Positions 6,594 through 14,882 are shown, counted from the first letter of the stretch. The stretch is DNA of 25,983 nucleotides from Clostridiales bacterium (GCA_003343885.1 QAKH01000077.1:1-25983); one strand, 5' to 3'. Notes: generated by a model from the letters alone, not told the origin. Numbers and translations: made by a program.

Positions 6594-8021
6594 ATGAAAA
6601 ATAAATTTATCATCGCTCTGTCTTTGTTTATCGCTGTAGTATGTACAGTTTTCATTTTTGTCGGCGTTATTTCGGGTAATGATTCTCTTGAAAAACAAAC
6701 CGGCACGGAAGAAAATGTGCCGGCTCATACTGAAAGCGATGGTACGCAGCAGCCTTCCGTTTCTGACGAAAACAGCGCCGAGAATTCTTCATCGTCGAGC
6801 AGTGTGAACGGCGGCAGTGATGCGCAGGATACACTCGGTTTGAAAGATAGTAATATAAATGATGATGATAATAAAAGCGACAGTAATAATTCCTCTGAAC
6901 CGGATGTTCTCGGGTATTCTGTGGCGGCTGTGTCGCAGGTATCTCATCTCGTTCCGATGGAGCCTCTTCCGGTTGAGCGTGTTTCGTTTGTTGCCTGCGG
7001 CGACAGCCTTATCCACAGTTCGGTTTATACAGATGCTCAAAATCTTGCGGCAGGTACCGGAAAAGAATATGATTTTATTCCGATGTTTGAGAATGTTGCG
7101 GATATAATTTCGGAAGCAGATCTTGCTTTTATAAACCAGGAAACACCGTTCGGAGGAGACGTAAAACCGATTTCCGGGTATCCTCTGTTCAATACTCCGG
7201 ATCAGGTCGGATACGATTTGATGGAATTAGGCTTTGACATAATAGGAATTGCGAATAACCATATGCTTGACAGCTATGCCTCCGGATATCAAAGAACTAT
7301 TGATTTTTGGAAAGCGCAGGAGGATGTTCTGGCAATTGGCGGATATGAAAACGAAGAGGACTTTGAAAATATAAGGGTAATAGAAAAAAACGGTATAAAA
7401 ATTGCTTTTCTTGCGTATACGTATGGCACAAACGGTCTGTCTCTTCCGAAAAACAGCGAGCTTGTTATACCGCTGTATGATGATGAAACCATCGACCGGC
7501 AGACAAAGGCAGCAAGAAAGATAGCCGACTGCGTTATTGTGTCTGTTCACTGGGGTACCGAGGATAGCTTTACTCCGAATGCGGATCAAAAAAGGAAGGC
7601 GCAGATAATGGTTAATAACGGCGTCGATGTTATTATAGGTCACCATCCGCATGTTCTTCAGCCTATGAAAGAAGTAGAGCGTCCCGACGGCGGAAAAACT
7701 CTGATAATGTATTCTCTAGGAAATTTTCTGTCCGGAATGATGTATTCCCGAAATATGGTAGGCGGATTTCTGGGCTTTGATATCATTAAGGCGCCAAACG
7801 GCACAACGGTTGAAAACGCGTATTTTATCCCGACAATGTGCCACTATAACAGTTCCGTAAGAGGATTCAAGATATATCGTTTTTCTGAGTATACGGAAGA
7901 ATTAGAGGAAAAGCACGGTGCTCATAAATTTGATTCTTCCATGAGCATGTCAAGCATGCGAAGGATAATTGAAAACGCAATACCGGAGCAATACCTCATT
8001 GAAGAATTTTATTCAAAGTAA
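6594..8021 (+). CDS. CapA/PgsA-type metallophosphatase-fold protein, membrane-anchored
   Basis: A 475-residue protein of the CapA family (poly-gamma-glutamate or capsule biosynthesis, calcineurin-like phosphoesterase fold). An uncleaved N-terminal membrane anchor (about residues 6-28) is followed by a low-complexity Ser/Asn/Asp/Glu-rich linker (about 30-105), and then the domain with GDSLIHS, NQETPFGG, ANNHMLD, VHWGTE and GHHPHVLQP, the metal-site motifs of the family. It therefore works outside the membrane. No pgsB/pgsC or capB/capC genes lie near, so a role in poly-gamma-glutamate is not supported; many such stand-alone proteins in Clostridia have no known substrate. ATG 6594 has a GGAG site; the longer frame from 6558 is not needed. 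Confidence 0.88.
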   Translation: MKNKFIIALSLFIAVVCTVFIFVGVISGNDSLEKQTGTEENVPAHTESDGTQQPSVSDENSAENSSSSSSVNGGSDAQDTLGLKDSNINDDDNKSDSNNSSEPDVLGYSVAAVSQVSHLVPMEPLPVERVSFVACGDSLIHSSVYTDAQNLAAGTGKEYDFIPMFENVADIISEADLAFINQETPFGGDVKPISGYPLFNTPDQVGYDLMELGFDIIGIANNHMLDSYASGYQRTIDFWKAQEDVLAIGGYENEEDFENIRVIEKNGIKIAFLAYTYGTNGLSLPKNSELVIPLYDDETIDRQTKAARKIADCVIVSVHWGTEDSFTPNADQKRKAQIMVNNGVDVIIGHHPHVLQPMKEVERPDGGKTLIMYSLGNFLSGMMYSRNMVGGFLGFDIIKAPNGTTVENAYFIPTMCHYNSSVRGFKIYRFSEYTEELEEKHGAHKFDSSMSMSSMRRIIENAIPEQYLIEEFYSK

Positions 8022-8097
8022 CTGTCTGATACCGTATATGACTGTATTATGACTGTATATGAAAATGGTTTGATAAATTGGAAAGTGCGTGGTGTAG

Positions 8098-9069
8098 TTG
8101 GTTTCACAGTTTGTTTTCGTATTGAACGGAATAGTCCCGATATTTCTTGTTATAGCCATAGGGTTTATACTAAAAAGTAAAAAATTCCTTACCGATGAGT
8201 TTGTAAAAGTATGTGATAAACTCGTATTTAAGCTGCTTTTGCCTTGTTATTTGTTTAATAAGGTAGCATACATGGAAAAAGATAAATTTACGGGAAAAGA
8301 TATAACGGTAGTTTTGTACGCTCTTGGAATGGTGCTTGTTCTTTCATTCGGAATGCTCGCGGTTTCAAGTCTGTTTATAAAGGACAGCGCTAAAAAAGGT
8401 GCTTTTGTGCAAGGCGTGTACCGTTCAAATACAGCAATTCTCGGCGTGCCGTTTGCGGAAAATCTTTTCGGGGACGAGGGAGCACGCATAACCGCAGTTC
8501 TGTTGGCGTTTGTCGTTCCTCTTTATAACGTGATAGCGGTAATAATACTCAGCATGTGTGATCCAACCAAATCCTCGGGAAAAACTCCGGTATTTAAAAA
8601 AGCTGCGTCAGTCGGTAAGGATATAGCTAAAAATCCGCTTATTATTTCGATATTGCTCGGACTTTTGGTTTGCTTCTCCGGGGTGGAATTGCCGCAAATA
8701 TTCGATAAAACCGTAGCTTATCTTTCCGGCGCCTCAACACCGCTTGCTCTTCTTGCAATAGGCGCTAACTTCAGCTTTAAGACGCTTTCCGGACGAGTAA
8801 AGCTTGCTGTTGCGGCAGCTTTTTTAAAAACTGCGGTCTTTCCGCTCATTGCCGTTTCTATTGCTGCGCTTGCCGGCTTCAGCGGAGCTTATCTCGGCGC
8901 ACTCTTCGTCGTGTTTGGTACGCCTTCGGCGGTAAGCAGTTATATCATGGCAAAGAATATGAATAATGACCATCATCTTGCAAGCCAGATAATAATTACA
9001 ACTACCGTCGCTTCGGCTTTTACGATAGCGCTTGGAAGTTTTATTTTGCTGTCGCTTGGCGCAGCGTAA
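8098..9069 (+). CDS. AEC (auxin efflux carrier) family transporter
   Basis: A 323-residue membrane protein with about ten hydrophobic segments in two halves, matching the AEC family of small-molecule or organic-acid permeases. The N terminus (VLNGIVPIFLVIAIGFILK) and the middle (YRSNTAILGVPFAENLFG) are typical; the latter holds the N-x-A-I-x-G-x-P motif of helix crossover regions. The substrate is unknown; bacterial members carry malate, malonate or similar anions. The start is taken as TTG 8098, which gives the usual family N terminus, but its ribosome site is poor (GTGCGTGGTG). It lies 76 bases after the CapA-like gene with no terminator between, so it may be cotranscribed. Confidence 0.85.
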   Translation: MVSQFVFVLNGIVPIFLVIAIGFILKSKKFLTDEFVKVCDKLVFKLLLPCYLFNKVAYMEKDKFTGKDITVVLYALGMVLVLSFGMLAVSSLFIKDSAKKGAFVQGVYRSNTAILGVPFAENLFGDEGARITAVLLAFVVPLYNVIAVIILSMCDPTKSSGKTPVFKKAASVGKDIAKNPLIISILLGLLVCFSGVELPQIFDKTVAYLSGASTPLALLAIGANFSFKTLSGRVKLAVAAAFLKTAVFPLIAVSIAALAGFSGAYLGALFVVFGTPSAVSSYIMAKNMNNDHHLASQIIITTTVASAFTIALGSFILLSLGAA

Positions 9070-9142
9070 ACGTATTTTTACACCAAAAATACCGAGTACA
9101 TAAAAAATTCAATGTTTTAACCGTTAAATTTGTTATTTTCTC

Positions 9143-9172
9143 TTGACAAAGTGACTGATATTAGTATATAAT
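9143..9172 (+). promoter_or_regulatory. Promoter of the rpmH-rnpA cluster
   Basis: TTGACA (9143-9148) and TATAAT (9167-9172) are spaced by 18 bases, with predicted start near 9179 and a 60-base leader before rpmH. Such a strong promoter suits a ribosomal protein gene. Just upstream, 9072-9092 is an AT-only inverted repeat (GTATTTTT/AAAAATAC) after the AEC gene, without a U tract. Confidence 0.85.
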
Positions 9173-9239
9173 ACTCGTGATATGTAAAGGTTTGGTTGTG
9201 AGTTTCTATGCTCATTTACCAGAAAGTGAGGTGCAGTGA

Positions 9240-9374
9240 ATGTTAAGAACCTACCAGCCGAAAAAGCGCCAGAGAAAAATGGAACACGGCTTCAGAAAAC
9301 GTATGAAAACGGCAAACGGCAGAAAAGTTTTGAAGAGAAGACGTGCAAAAGGCAGAGCAAGACTTACTTATTAA
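9240..9374 (+). CDS. rpmH: 50S ribosomal protein L34
   Basis: The 44-residue product begins MLRTYQPKKRQRKMEHGF and ends KGRARLTY, the standard L34 sequence. L34 is a very basic protein of the large subunit that binds 23S rRNA. The start is ATG 9240 with AGTGAGGTG upstream. It is followed by an intrinsic-terminator-like structure before rnpA, so L34 should be made in excess over the RNase P protein. Confidence 0.97.
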   Translation: MLRTYQPKKRQRKMEHGFRKRMKTANGRKVLKRRRAKGRARLTY

Positions 9375-9391
9375 TTTTGTAGTCTGAAGGG

Positions 9392-9449
9392 AAGAGCGTG
9401 GTTCGAAGGTCTGCGTTTATGCAGCAAGGTTAAGAATCCGCTCTTTTTT
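9392..9449 (+). terminator. Terminator/attenuator between rpmH and rnpA
   Basis: AAGAGCG (9392-9398) pairs with CGCTCTT (9439-9445), closing a branched structure with an inner CTGC/GCAG hairpin (9411-9424); a run of T (to 9449) follows. It resembles a leaky intrinsic terminator within the operon, allowing more rpmH than rnpA mRNA. I see no second promoter for rnpA in the remaining 14 bases. Confidence 0.6.
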
Positions 9450-9463
9450 CGTTAATTGGGTTT

Positions 9464-9859
9464 ATGGTAAAAAAATTATACTCGCTTTGTGAGAACCATC
9501 TGTTTTCAAAGGCGTACAGAAAAGGAAAAAACGACGCTAATAAGCTTGTTGCGGTGTATGTCCTGAAAAATTACCGCAAAGGTCCGCACGGAGAAATTGC
9601 GCCGACACGTCTTGGCATCACTGTCAATAAGAAGCTCGGAAAGGCTGTAAAACGCTCAAGGGTTAAGAGAATTATTCGTGCGGCGTATCGTATGTGCCTG
9701 CCTGATTTAAGCGGCGGTTATATAATTGTTGTTGCCGCAAGGTCGGCTGTTTTTGACAGAAAAGTAAAAAGCACTGATGTATATGAAAAAATGTATGCCA
9801 GCCTTAAAAAGCTTGGAGCATTGAAACAGGCGTCGGGTAATACGGAGATCTTGAAATGA
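9464..9859 (+). CDS. rnpA: Ribonuclease P protein component
   Basis: The protein subunit of RNase P, which helps the RNA subunit remove 5' leaders from pre-tRNAs. It has 131 residues, slightly longer than the usual 110-120, with the extra length at the C terminus. The conserved basic helix is present as KKLGKAVKRSRVKRIIR; the usual RNR motif reads RSR here, a Ser replacing Asn. The start is ATG 9464. It overlaps yidD by four bases (ATGA), so the two are translationally coupled. The order rpmH-rnpA-yidD-yidC-jag is among the most conserved in bacteria and supports the call. Confidence 0.95.
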   Translation: MVKKLYSLCENHLFSKAYRKGKNDANKLVAVYVLKNYRKGPHGEIAPTRLGITVNKKLGKAVKRSRVKRIIRAAYRMCLPDLSGGYIIVVAARSAVFDRKVKSTDVYEKMYASLKKLGALKQASGNTEILK

Positions 9860-10101
9860 AATATGTATGTATGTTCTTGATAAGACTTTACAGAAAATAT
9901 ATTTCACCGCTCAAGGGGGCGCCGTGCTGCCGGTTTGTGCCTACATGTTCCGAATATGCGCTTGAAGCGTATATGGTGCATGGCTTTTTTAAGGGCACGG
10001 CTTTAACGCTTTGGAGAATTCTCAGGTGCAATCCGTTCTGCAAGGGAGGATATGATCCCGTTCCGCAGAAAAAGAAAAAAGAAAAACAACACAGTAGATA
10101 A
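9856..10101 (+). CDS. yidD: Membrane protein insertion efficiency factor YidD
   Basis: An 81-residue protein of the YidD (DUF37/haemolytic) family that assists YidC-dependent insertion of membrane proteins at the cytoplasmic face. The family signature is clear: IRLYRKYISPL, then CCRFVPTCSEYALEA, then a Cys near LRCNPFCKGGYDPVP, with a basic tail. ATG 9856 overlaps the rnpA stop by ATGA. The following yidC begins 15 bases downstream, behind AAAGAGG. Confidence 0.95.
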   Translation: MKYVCMFLIRLYRKYISPLKGAPCCRFVPTCSEYALEAYMVHGFFKGTALTLWRILRCNPFCKGGYDPVPQKKKKEKQHSR

Positions 10102-10116
10102 AAGAGGAAAATTTGT

Positions 10117-11247
10117 ATGTATATACCTGTTATAACACCGATTTTCGGTGCGGTTATCGGTTGGATGTATGAGCATATATGCTTTGAAAACTATATGCTT
10201 ACACTCGTCATATTTGCGATTTTTATAAAACTTATTCTTTTTCCGTTCGGAATCAAGCAGCAGAAAAATTCGCTCAAGCAAGCAAGACTGCGCCCGATGG
10301 AAATGGTTATACGTAAGAAGTATGCCGGAAGAAACGATAAGGCAACCCAACAAAAGCTGAATCAGGAGATAATGGAGCTTTATCAGTCGGAGAATTTTAA
10401 TCCGATGTCGGGGTGTTTGCCTCTTCTTATACAAATGCCTATACTTTTTGGACTTTACAGTGTCATTGTAAATCCGCTCAGATATATTTCCGGTCTTGGA
10501 AAACAAATTGTTGATATTCTTACAGGCGTTTTCGGAACATCATCGAATTACGACATCAACGTAATAAAATCAATTACTGATATGGGTACTTCGATTAAGC
10601 CTGCGGTTCTCGGTCAGATTGAAAACCAGCTCACTGCAAACGGTATTACAAATATTACTGCACCGGAGATAATCGATTCAATCAATGGATTGAAGCACAA
10701 CTTCAGCGTTGCAGGAATAGATCTTACGGTTAATCCGACTTTTGCCTTTAACCTGTATCTTATTATTCCGATATTGACGTTTGTATTTGCTTTTTTCAGC
10801 ACCAAGATTATAAGAAAATTTACCTATCAGCCTCAGACTGCTCAGCAGGCACAAGGCTCTATGGCAATGATGGATTGGACAATGCCTCTGTTTTCTGTTT
10901 GGATTTCATTTTCCGTTCCGTCAGCAATAGCAATATACTGGATATTGCAGAATATACTTTCAGCTGCACAACAGGTTCTCTTGCATAAGCTTTATCCTAT
11001 ACCGCCTGTTACCGACGAAGAAATAAAAGAGGCGGAGCTTAAGCTTAAGGGCAAGTCAACGGCAGCAAAGAAAAATGTTCCTCTTGCGGAGCCCGATGAA
11101 AACTCTCCTATATATGAGGAGGTTCCGGACCTTGATGAACAGCCGCAGATTCCGTCTGTTAAATCGGCACCTCTCGGTCTTACATCGAAAATGAAAGAAA
11201 GAGTGAAAAAAGCACAAAAGGCGCCTAAAGCCCGTCGTAAAATTTAA
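10117..11247 (+). CDS. yidC: Membrane protein insertase YidC/Oxa1/SpoIIIJ
   Basis: A 376-residue insertase of the Gram-positive type that places proteins in the cytoplasmic membrane with or without SecYEG. Membrane segments lie at about residues 28-46, 112-130, 205-223 and in the region around 245-285. PMSGCLPLLIQMPILFGLY is the conserved segment. There is no lipobox cysteine or signal peptide at the N terminus, unlike Bacillus SpoIIIJ. The groove arginine of helix 1 (R73 in SpoIIIJ) appears as Lys38 (FIKLILFPF), as seen in other clostridial proteins. The basic C-terminal tail probably contacts the ribosome. It is cotranscribed with yidD. Confidence 0.95.
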   Translation: MYIPVITPIFGAVIGWMYEHICFENYMLTLVIFAIFIKLILFPFGIKQQKNSLKQARLRPMEMVIRKKYAGRNDKATQQKLNQEIMELYQSENFNPMSGCLPLLIQMPILFGLYSVIVNPLRYISGLGKQIVDILTGVFGTSSNYDINVIKSITDMGTSIKPAVLGQIENQLTANGITNITAPEIIDSINGLKHNFSVAGIDLTVNPTFAFNLYLIIPILTFVFAFFSTKIIRKFTYQPQTAQQAQGSMAMMDWTMPLFSVWISFSVPSAIAIYWILQNILSAAQQVLLHKLYPIPPVTDEEIKEAELKLKGKSTAAKKNVPLAEPDENSPIYEEVPDLDEQPQIPSVKSAPLGLTSKMKERVKKAQKAPKARRKI

Positions 11248-11362
11248 TGTAAATTCCCCTCATGTACCTTTTTGATGCGCCTGAGTGCGCTGTTATGTTG
11301 TGTTTCGGCAGGACGTATGTTTATCAATTGTGTTTGCCTGCTAAAATAGAAAGGAGTTCAAA

Positions 11363-12160
11363 ATGGAAGTAGTTGTTAAGGCCAAGACGGTCGAAGAAGC
11401 TGTTGCTTTAGGTGCCGAAAAGCTTGGCAAGACAGTCGACGAGGTGTCTTATACCGTAATCGATGAAGGTAAAAAAGGATTTTTGGGCATGTTTTCCTCA
11501 GAAGCTGAAGTAAAAGTGTATTGTGATGACACTTCAGAATCTTCGGAAAATAAAATTGAGGAAGCTTCTTCTTTGGCAGATGTCCGGGCGGAAAGCGCTG
11601 AAGAGACAGATGATGTTTCATATGGAGAACAGGAGAATTTGCCGGAAGTACAGTACAAAGTAGTGGAATTTCTCAATACTCTTATTTCCGACATGGGAGT
11701 TCAGGCTCAGGCTAAAATTACCGGAATTGACGAAAGACTCTCAGAAAATAATAAGACCTACGAAAAAGATGTTCATATCGAGATAGAAGGAAAGGGCTTG
11801 GGCATGCTTATCGGCAGACACGGCGACGTGCTTGACGCTCTGCAGTATCTTTCTAATATTGTGGTCGGCAGATATCCTAAGCGCCCGGACAAGCACGAGT
11901 ACGTGCGTGTGATTCTCGATATTGAAAATTATCGTGCTAAGAGAGAGGATACATTGAAGGCTCTCGCAAGAAGAGTAGCTTCAAAAGTTTTGGCGTCCGG
12001 AAGAAACTTTACGCTTGAACCTATGAGTGCATACGAGAGAAGAATAATACACTCGGAAATTCAGCAGGTTAAGGGAGTTCATACTTTTTCAGTCGGTACC
12101 GAGAATAATCGCCGCGTTGTAATTGCATACGGTGAAGACGTCGATGCAGATGAGAATTAA
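11363..12160 (+). CDS. jag: Jag/KhpB (EloR) RNA-binding protein
   Basis: A 265-residue cytoplasmic RNA-binding protein with three parts: an N-terminal Jag domain (about residues 1-52, containing GKKGFLGMF), an acidic linker (about 53-90), and KH plus R3H domains. The KH loop is LIGRHGDVLDALQYL, and the R3H motif is RRIIHSEI near residue 225. In streptococci and lactobacilli, Jag/KhpB with KhpA regulates cell elongation genes and division mRNAs. It is preceded by a 115-base gap in which I see only a small GCGC inverted repeat, and has a strong site, AGAAAGGAG, before ATG 11363. It is the last of the conserved oriC-type cluster; mnmE, mnmG and rsmG do not follow. Confidence 0.93.
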   Translation: MEVVVKAKTVEEAVALGAEKLGKTVDEVSYTVIDEGKKGFLGMFSSEAEVKVYCDDTSESSENKIEEASSLADVRAESAEETDDVSYGEQENLPEVQYKVVEFLNTLISDMGVQAQAKITGIDERLSENNKTYEKDVHIEIEGKGLGMLIGRHGDVLDALQYLSNIVVGRYPKRPDKHEYVRVILDIENYRAKREDTLKALARRVASKVLASGRNFTLEPMSAYERRIIHSEIQQVKGVHTFSVGTENNRRVVIAYGEDVDADEN

Positions 12161-12193
12161 TGAAAACATATTTTTTTGCAAAGGGTGATTAGG

Positions 12194-13261
12194 TTGAACA
12201 TCAGAATTGAAAAAAGACAAGATCTTAAGGTAAAACCCAAAAAAGGGGAAAAGCTCGGTTTCGGTGATATATTTACCGACCATATGTTTTTGATGAATTA
12301 TACTAAGGGCAAAGGCTGGCACGACGCACGCATTGTTCCGTACGCTCCGCTCGTTCTTGACCCTGCTGCAATGGTATTTCACTATGCCCAGGAAATGTTT
12401 GAGGGAATGAAAGCGTATATTGCCGTTGACGGTTCAGTACGCCTCTTCAGACCTGATATGAACATAAAGCGTATGAATAATACTAATAAGCGTCTTTGTA
12501 TACCCGAGATAGATCCGAACGACGCTTTTGAAGCAATATCTGCTTTGGTAAACTTTGAAAAGGATTGGATTCCTACTGACGAAGGTACTTCCCTTTACAT
12601 TCGTCCGTTTATAATTGCAACAGACGCACATCTCGGAGTAAGACCTTCCAACACCTATCTTTTCTGCGTTATACTTTCACCGGTTGGCGCATACTATCCG
12701 GAAGGCATTAACCCGGTAAAGATTTATGTAGAAGACGAATATGTAAGAGCTGTAAAGGGCGGACTTGGATTTGCTAAGGCAGGCGGAAACTACGCTGCTT
12801 CTCTCAAAGCCCAGGAAAAAGCTCATGAACTTGGATATACACAGGTGCTTTGGCTCGACGGATACACAAGAAAGTATATCGATGAAGTAGGAACAATGAA
12901 CGTGTTCTTTGTAATTGATAACGAGGTTATAACTCCGAGCCTTGAAGGAAGCATACTGCCGGGCGTTACCCGTGACAGTACAATTGCGCTTCTTAAGCAC
13001 TGGGGATATAAAGTAACCGAGAGAAAGCTCTCTATCGACGAGGTTTGCGCGGCAGCCGACAACGGAACTCTCAACGAGGCGTTCGGAACAGGTACGGCGG
13101 CAGTTATTTCACCTATCGGAGAGCTTAACTACGAAGGTAAGATAATGTCCATCAACGGCGGAAAAATCGGCGACATTTCTCATAAGATTTATGACACTGT
13201 TACCGGTATACAGTACGGAAAAGTTGAAGATCCGTTCGGCTGGAGCGTAAAAATAGGCTAA
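12194..13261 (+). CDS. ilvE: Branched-chain amino acid aminotransferase
   Basis: A class IV PLP-dependent aminotransferase that interconverts Leu, Ile or Val and their 2-oxo acids with glutamate/2-oxoglutarate. It has 355 residues from TTG 12194. The catalytic Lys is Lys195 in FAKAGGNYAAS, equivalent to the Lys of GDYKLGGNYG in mammalian BCAT; EVGTMNVFFV and GTGTA are the usual PLP-phosphate and substrate motifs. An earlier TTG at 12176 also fits the frame, but the purine-rich site AAAGGG lies 9-10 bases before 12194, and the resulting N terminus matches the family. It lies 33 bases after jag, an unusual neighbour, and is probably cotranscribed with it. No other ilv/leu genes are present. Confidence 0.93.
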   Translation: MNIRIEKRQDLKVKPKKGEKLGFGDIFTDHMFLMNYTKGKGWHDARIVPYAPLVLDPAAMVFHYAQEMFEGMKAYIAVDGSVRLFRPDMNIKRMNNTNKRLCIPEIDPNDAFEAISALVNFEKDWIPTDEGTSLYIRPFIIATDAHLGVRPSNTYLFCVILSPVGAYYPEGINPVKIYVEDEYVRAVKGGLGFAKAGGNYAASLKAQEKAHELGYTQVLWLDGYTRKYIDEVGTMNVFFVIDNEVITPSLEGSILPGVTRDSTIALLKHWGYKVTERKLSIDEVCAAADNGTLNEAFGTGTAAVISPIGELNYEGKIMSINGGKIGDISHKIYDTVTGIQYGKVEDPFGWSVKIG

Positions 13262-13314
13262 GTTTAATAGTTAATAAAACGGCTTTAAAGAATTTTCAGG
13301 GACGGTAGATAAAA

Positions 13315-13833
13315 ATGATACGTGCTGCTAAACAATCCGATATCGCCGCAGTAGAGAAAAGCTATATCGAGTTGCTTGAACATGAGCAAAACTCAGGCAC
13401 TTTTTCAAATTGGAAACTCGGCGTGTATCCGACAAGACAGACTGCACAAAATGCTCTTGAAAAAGGCTGGCTGTTTGTTCTCGAGGAAAACAATGAGATT
13501 TGCGCCAGTATGATAGTGAATACCGTTCAGCCCTGCGAACACGAAAAGATAGCGTGGAAGTATAAGGTTGACGATGATAAGGCTGTTACGGTGCATACGC
13601 TTTGCGTTCCGCCGTCAAAGGCAGGACACGGCTACGGTCGGATGATGATGCAGTATGCCCTTGATTTTGCAAAAAAAGCCGGGTATGACGTGGTAAGACT
13701 TGATACGTACGCAGGAAATCTGCCGGCACAGTCACTGTATAAGAAACTTGGGTTTTCAAGCCCCGGAACGGCGCATGTAACACTTGAGGGACTTATAACC
13801 GAAGAACTTATGTATTTTGAATATTTGCTTTAA
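13315..13833 (+). CDS. GNAT-family N-acetyltransferase
   Basis: A 172-residue single-domain acetyltransferase. The acetyl-CoA binding motif A is visible as VHTLCVPPSKAGHGYGRMMM (R/Q-x-x-G-x-G/A type, here GHGYG), followed by a motif B-like stretch, RLDTYAGNLPAQSLYKKLGF, typical of the RimI/YhhY-like subfamily. The substrate is unknown. The start is ATG 13315, with a GGGACGG site upstream. It lies 53 bases after ilvE in the same direction with no terminator between, so it may be the distal gene of that transcript. Confidence 0.85.
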   Translation: MIRAAKQSDIAAVEKSYIELLEHEQNSGTFSNWKLGVYPTRQTAQNALEKGWLFVLEENNEICASMIVNTVQPCEHEKIAWKYKVDDDKAVTVHTLCVPPSKAGHGYGRMMMQYALDFAKKAGYDVVRLDTYAGNLPAQSLYKKLGFSSPGTAHVTLEGLITEELMYFEYLL

Positions 13834-13920
13834 AGAATATTTGCATTAAACAAAGTGTTTCGGCTTTGCATAATGCAGGAAATATTGTTTAAATTATAAT
13901 TTACAGGAGGAAATAAAACA

Positions 13921-14121
13921 ATGATGATTACCAAAGATACAATTATCGGAGATATCTTAGATATGGCTCCCGAATGTGCTCCGTTGTTCCTTGAAATCGG
14001 AATGCATTGTCTCGGATGCCCTTCGGCAAGAGGCGAGAGCGTTGAAATGGCGTGCGAAGTACACGGCGTTGATGCTGATGAGCTTGTTGAGAAAATCAAT
14101 GCTTTGATTGCTGACAAATAA
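13921..14121 (+). CDS. DUF1858 domain protein with CxxC motif
   Basis: A 66-residue protein consisting of one DUF1858 domain, the small helical domain also found at the N terminus of ScdA/RIC-like iron-sulfur repair proteins. The conserved pair is Cys30 and Cys33 in MHCLGCPSA, preceded by APLFLEIG. Family members have been linked to redox or iron-sulfur metabolism, but a firm function is not known to me. ATG 13921 has a perfect AGGAGG site; a second ATG follows at once. A possible -10 box (TATAAT, 13895-13900) lies upstream without a clear -35. Its stop shares one base with the trmK start (TAATG), so the two are coupled. Confidence 0.85.
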   Translation: MMITKDTIIGDILDMAPECAPLFLEIGMHCLGCPSARGESVEMACEVHGVDADELVEKINALIADK

Positions 14122-14882
14122 TGAGTCGTGAACTTACAGCTCCGAGTGAGCGTTTGACAGCGGCGGCACAGCTTGCCGCCGCTGTTGTATTTGAAGAAGA
14201 AAAAATCGGTAAATTAAAGGCTATAGATGTCGGGTGTGACCACGCAAAACTGTCTATTTATCTCGTACAAAGCGGGATATGTTCGGACGTGCTTGCATGC
14301 GACGTTAATGACGGCCCGGTTTTAAAGGCAAAACATAACTTGTCTGTCAGGAAGTTTCGGAAAGAGCCGCTTGAAAAATATATAACGGTAATAAAAAACG
14401 ATGGACTGCAAGGACTTGACTATTTCTGCCCAAACCGTATTTTTATACTTGGAATGGGTGGCGAACTGATTGCAGATATTTTGGAAAAATCCGGTTTTGT
14501 AAAAAACACCTCACTAAAAACAGCTTTCGTTGTTCAGGCAATGACAAGCGAAGATCTGCTCAGAAAATATCTTTACGAAAACGGTTTTCAAATCTTGCGT
14601 GAAAAGCTCGTCAAGGATAAGGGCAGGATTTATTCCATTATTCTCGCTGCATACGACGGTATACCTAAAAATATGAGTGCGTGCAGCCTTATTTTGGGTG
14701 AAAAGAATATTGAAAATCCTGATGCGGAGCTTTTTGAAGCGTACGCCGACAGAAAAATACGTATTTTGAATAAAACAATAGCTCAGCTTGAAAAAAATAA
14801 TATGCCCTGCGACGATAAAAAAAGACTTGCCCAAGAGCTTGAACAAATAAAGTTGCAGTGTTTGAACAGTTTGAGCAAATAA
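14121..14882 (+). CDS. trmK: tRNA (adenine(22)-N1)-methyltransferase TrmK
   Basis: A 253-residue SAM-dependent methyltransferase of the TrmK (YqfN) family, which makes m1A at position 22 of bacterial tRNAs (mainly Ser and Leu tRNAs). The SAM site reads IDVGCDHAKLSIYLV (about residues 36-50), with ACDVNDGPV and the family motif FILGMGGELIADIL (about 110-123); the C-terminal third is charged and helical, probably the coiled-coil tRNA-binding part. As in Bacillus, the Nif3-like gene follows. Its start overlaps the DUF1858 stop by one base and has no separate strong ribosome site, suggesting coupling. Confidence 0.9.
   Translation: MSRELTAPSERLTAAAQLAAAVVFEEEKIGKLKAIDVGCDHAKLSIYLVQSGICSDVLACDVNDGPVLKAKHNLSVRKFRKEPLEKYITVIKNDGLQGLDYFCPNRIFILGMGGELIADILEKSGFVKNTSLKTAFVVQAMTSEDLLRKYLYENGFQILREKLVKDKGRIYSIILAAYDGIPKNMSACSLILGEKNIENPDAELFEAYADRKIRILNKTIAQLEKNNMPCDDKKRLAQELEQIKLQCLNSLSK

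Noticed and set aside
7009..7017. A perfect DnaA box TTATCCACA.
   Set aside because: It is single and lies inside the coding region of the CapA-like gene; an origin needs several boxes near an AT-rich element, and none are seen.
8030..8062. Direct repeats of TGACTGTAT before the AEC gene, considered as an operator or short repeat array.
   Set aside because: Only two or three imperfect units in AT-rich DNA, and not of CRISPR length or spacing.
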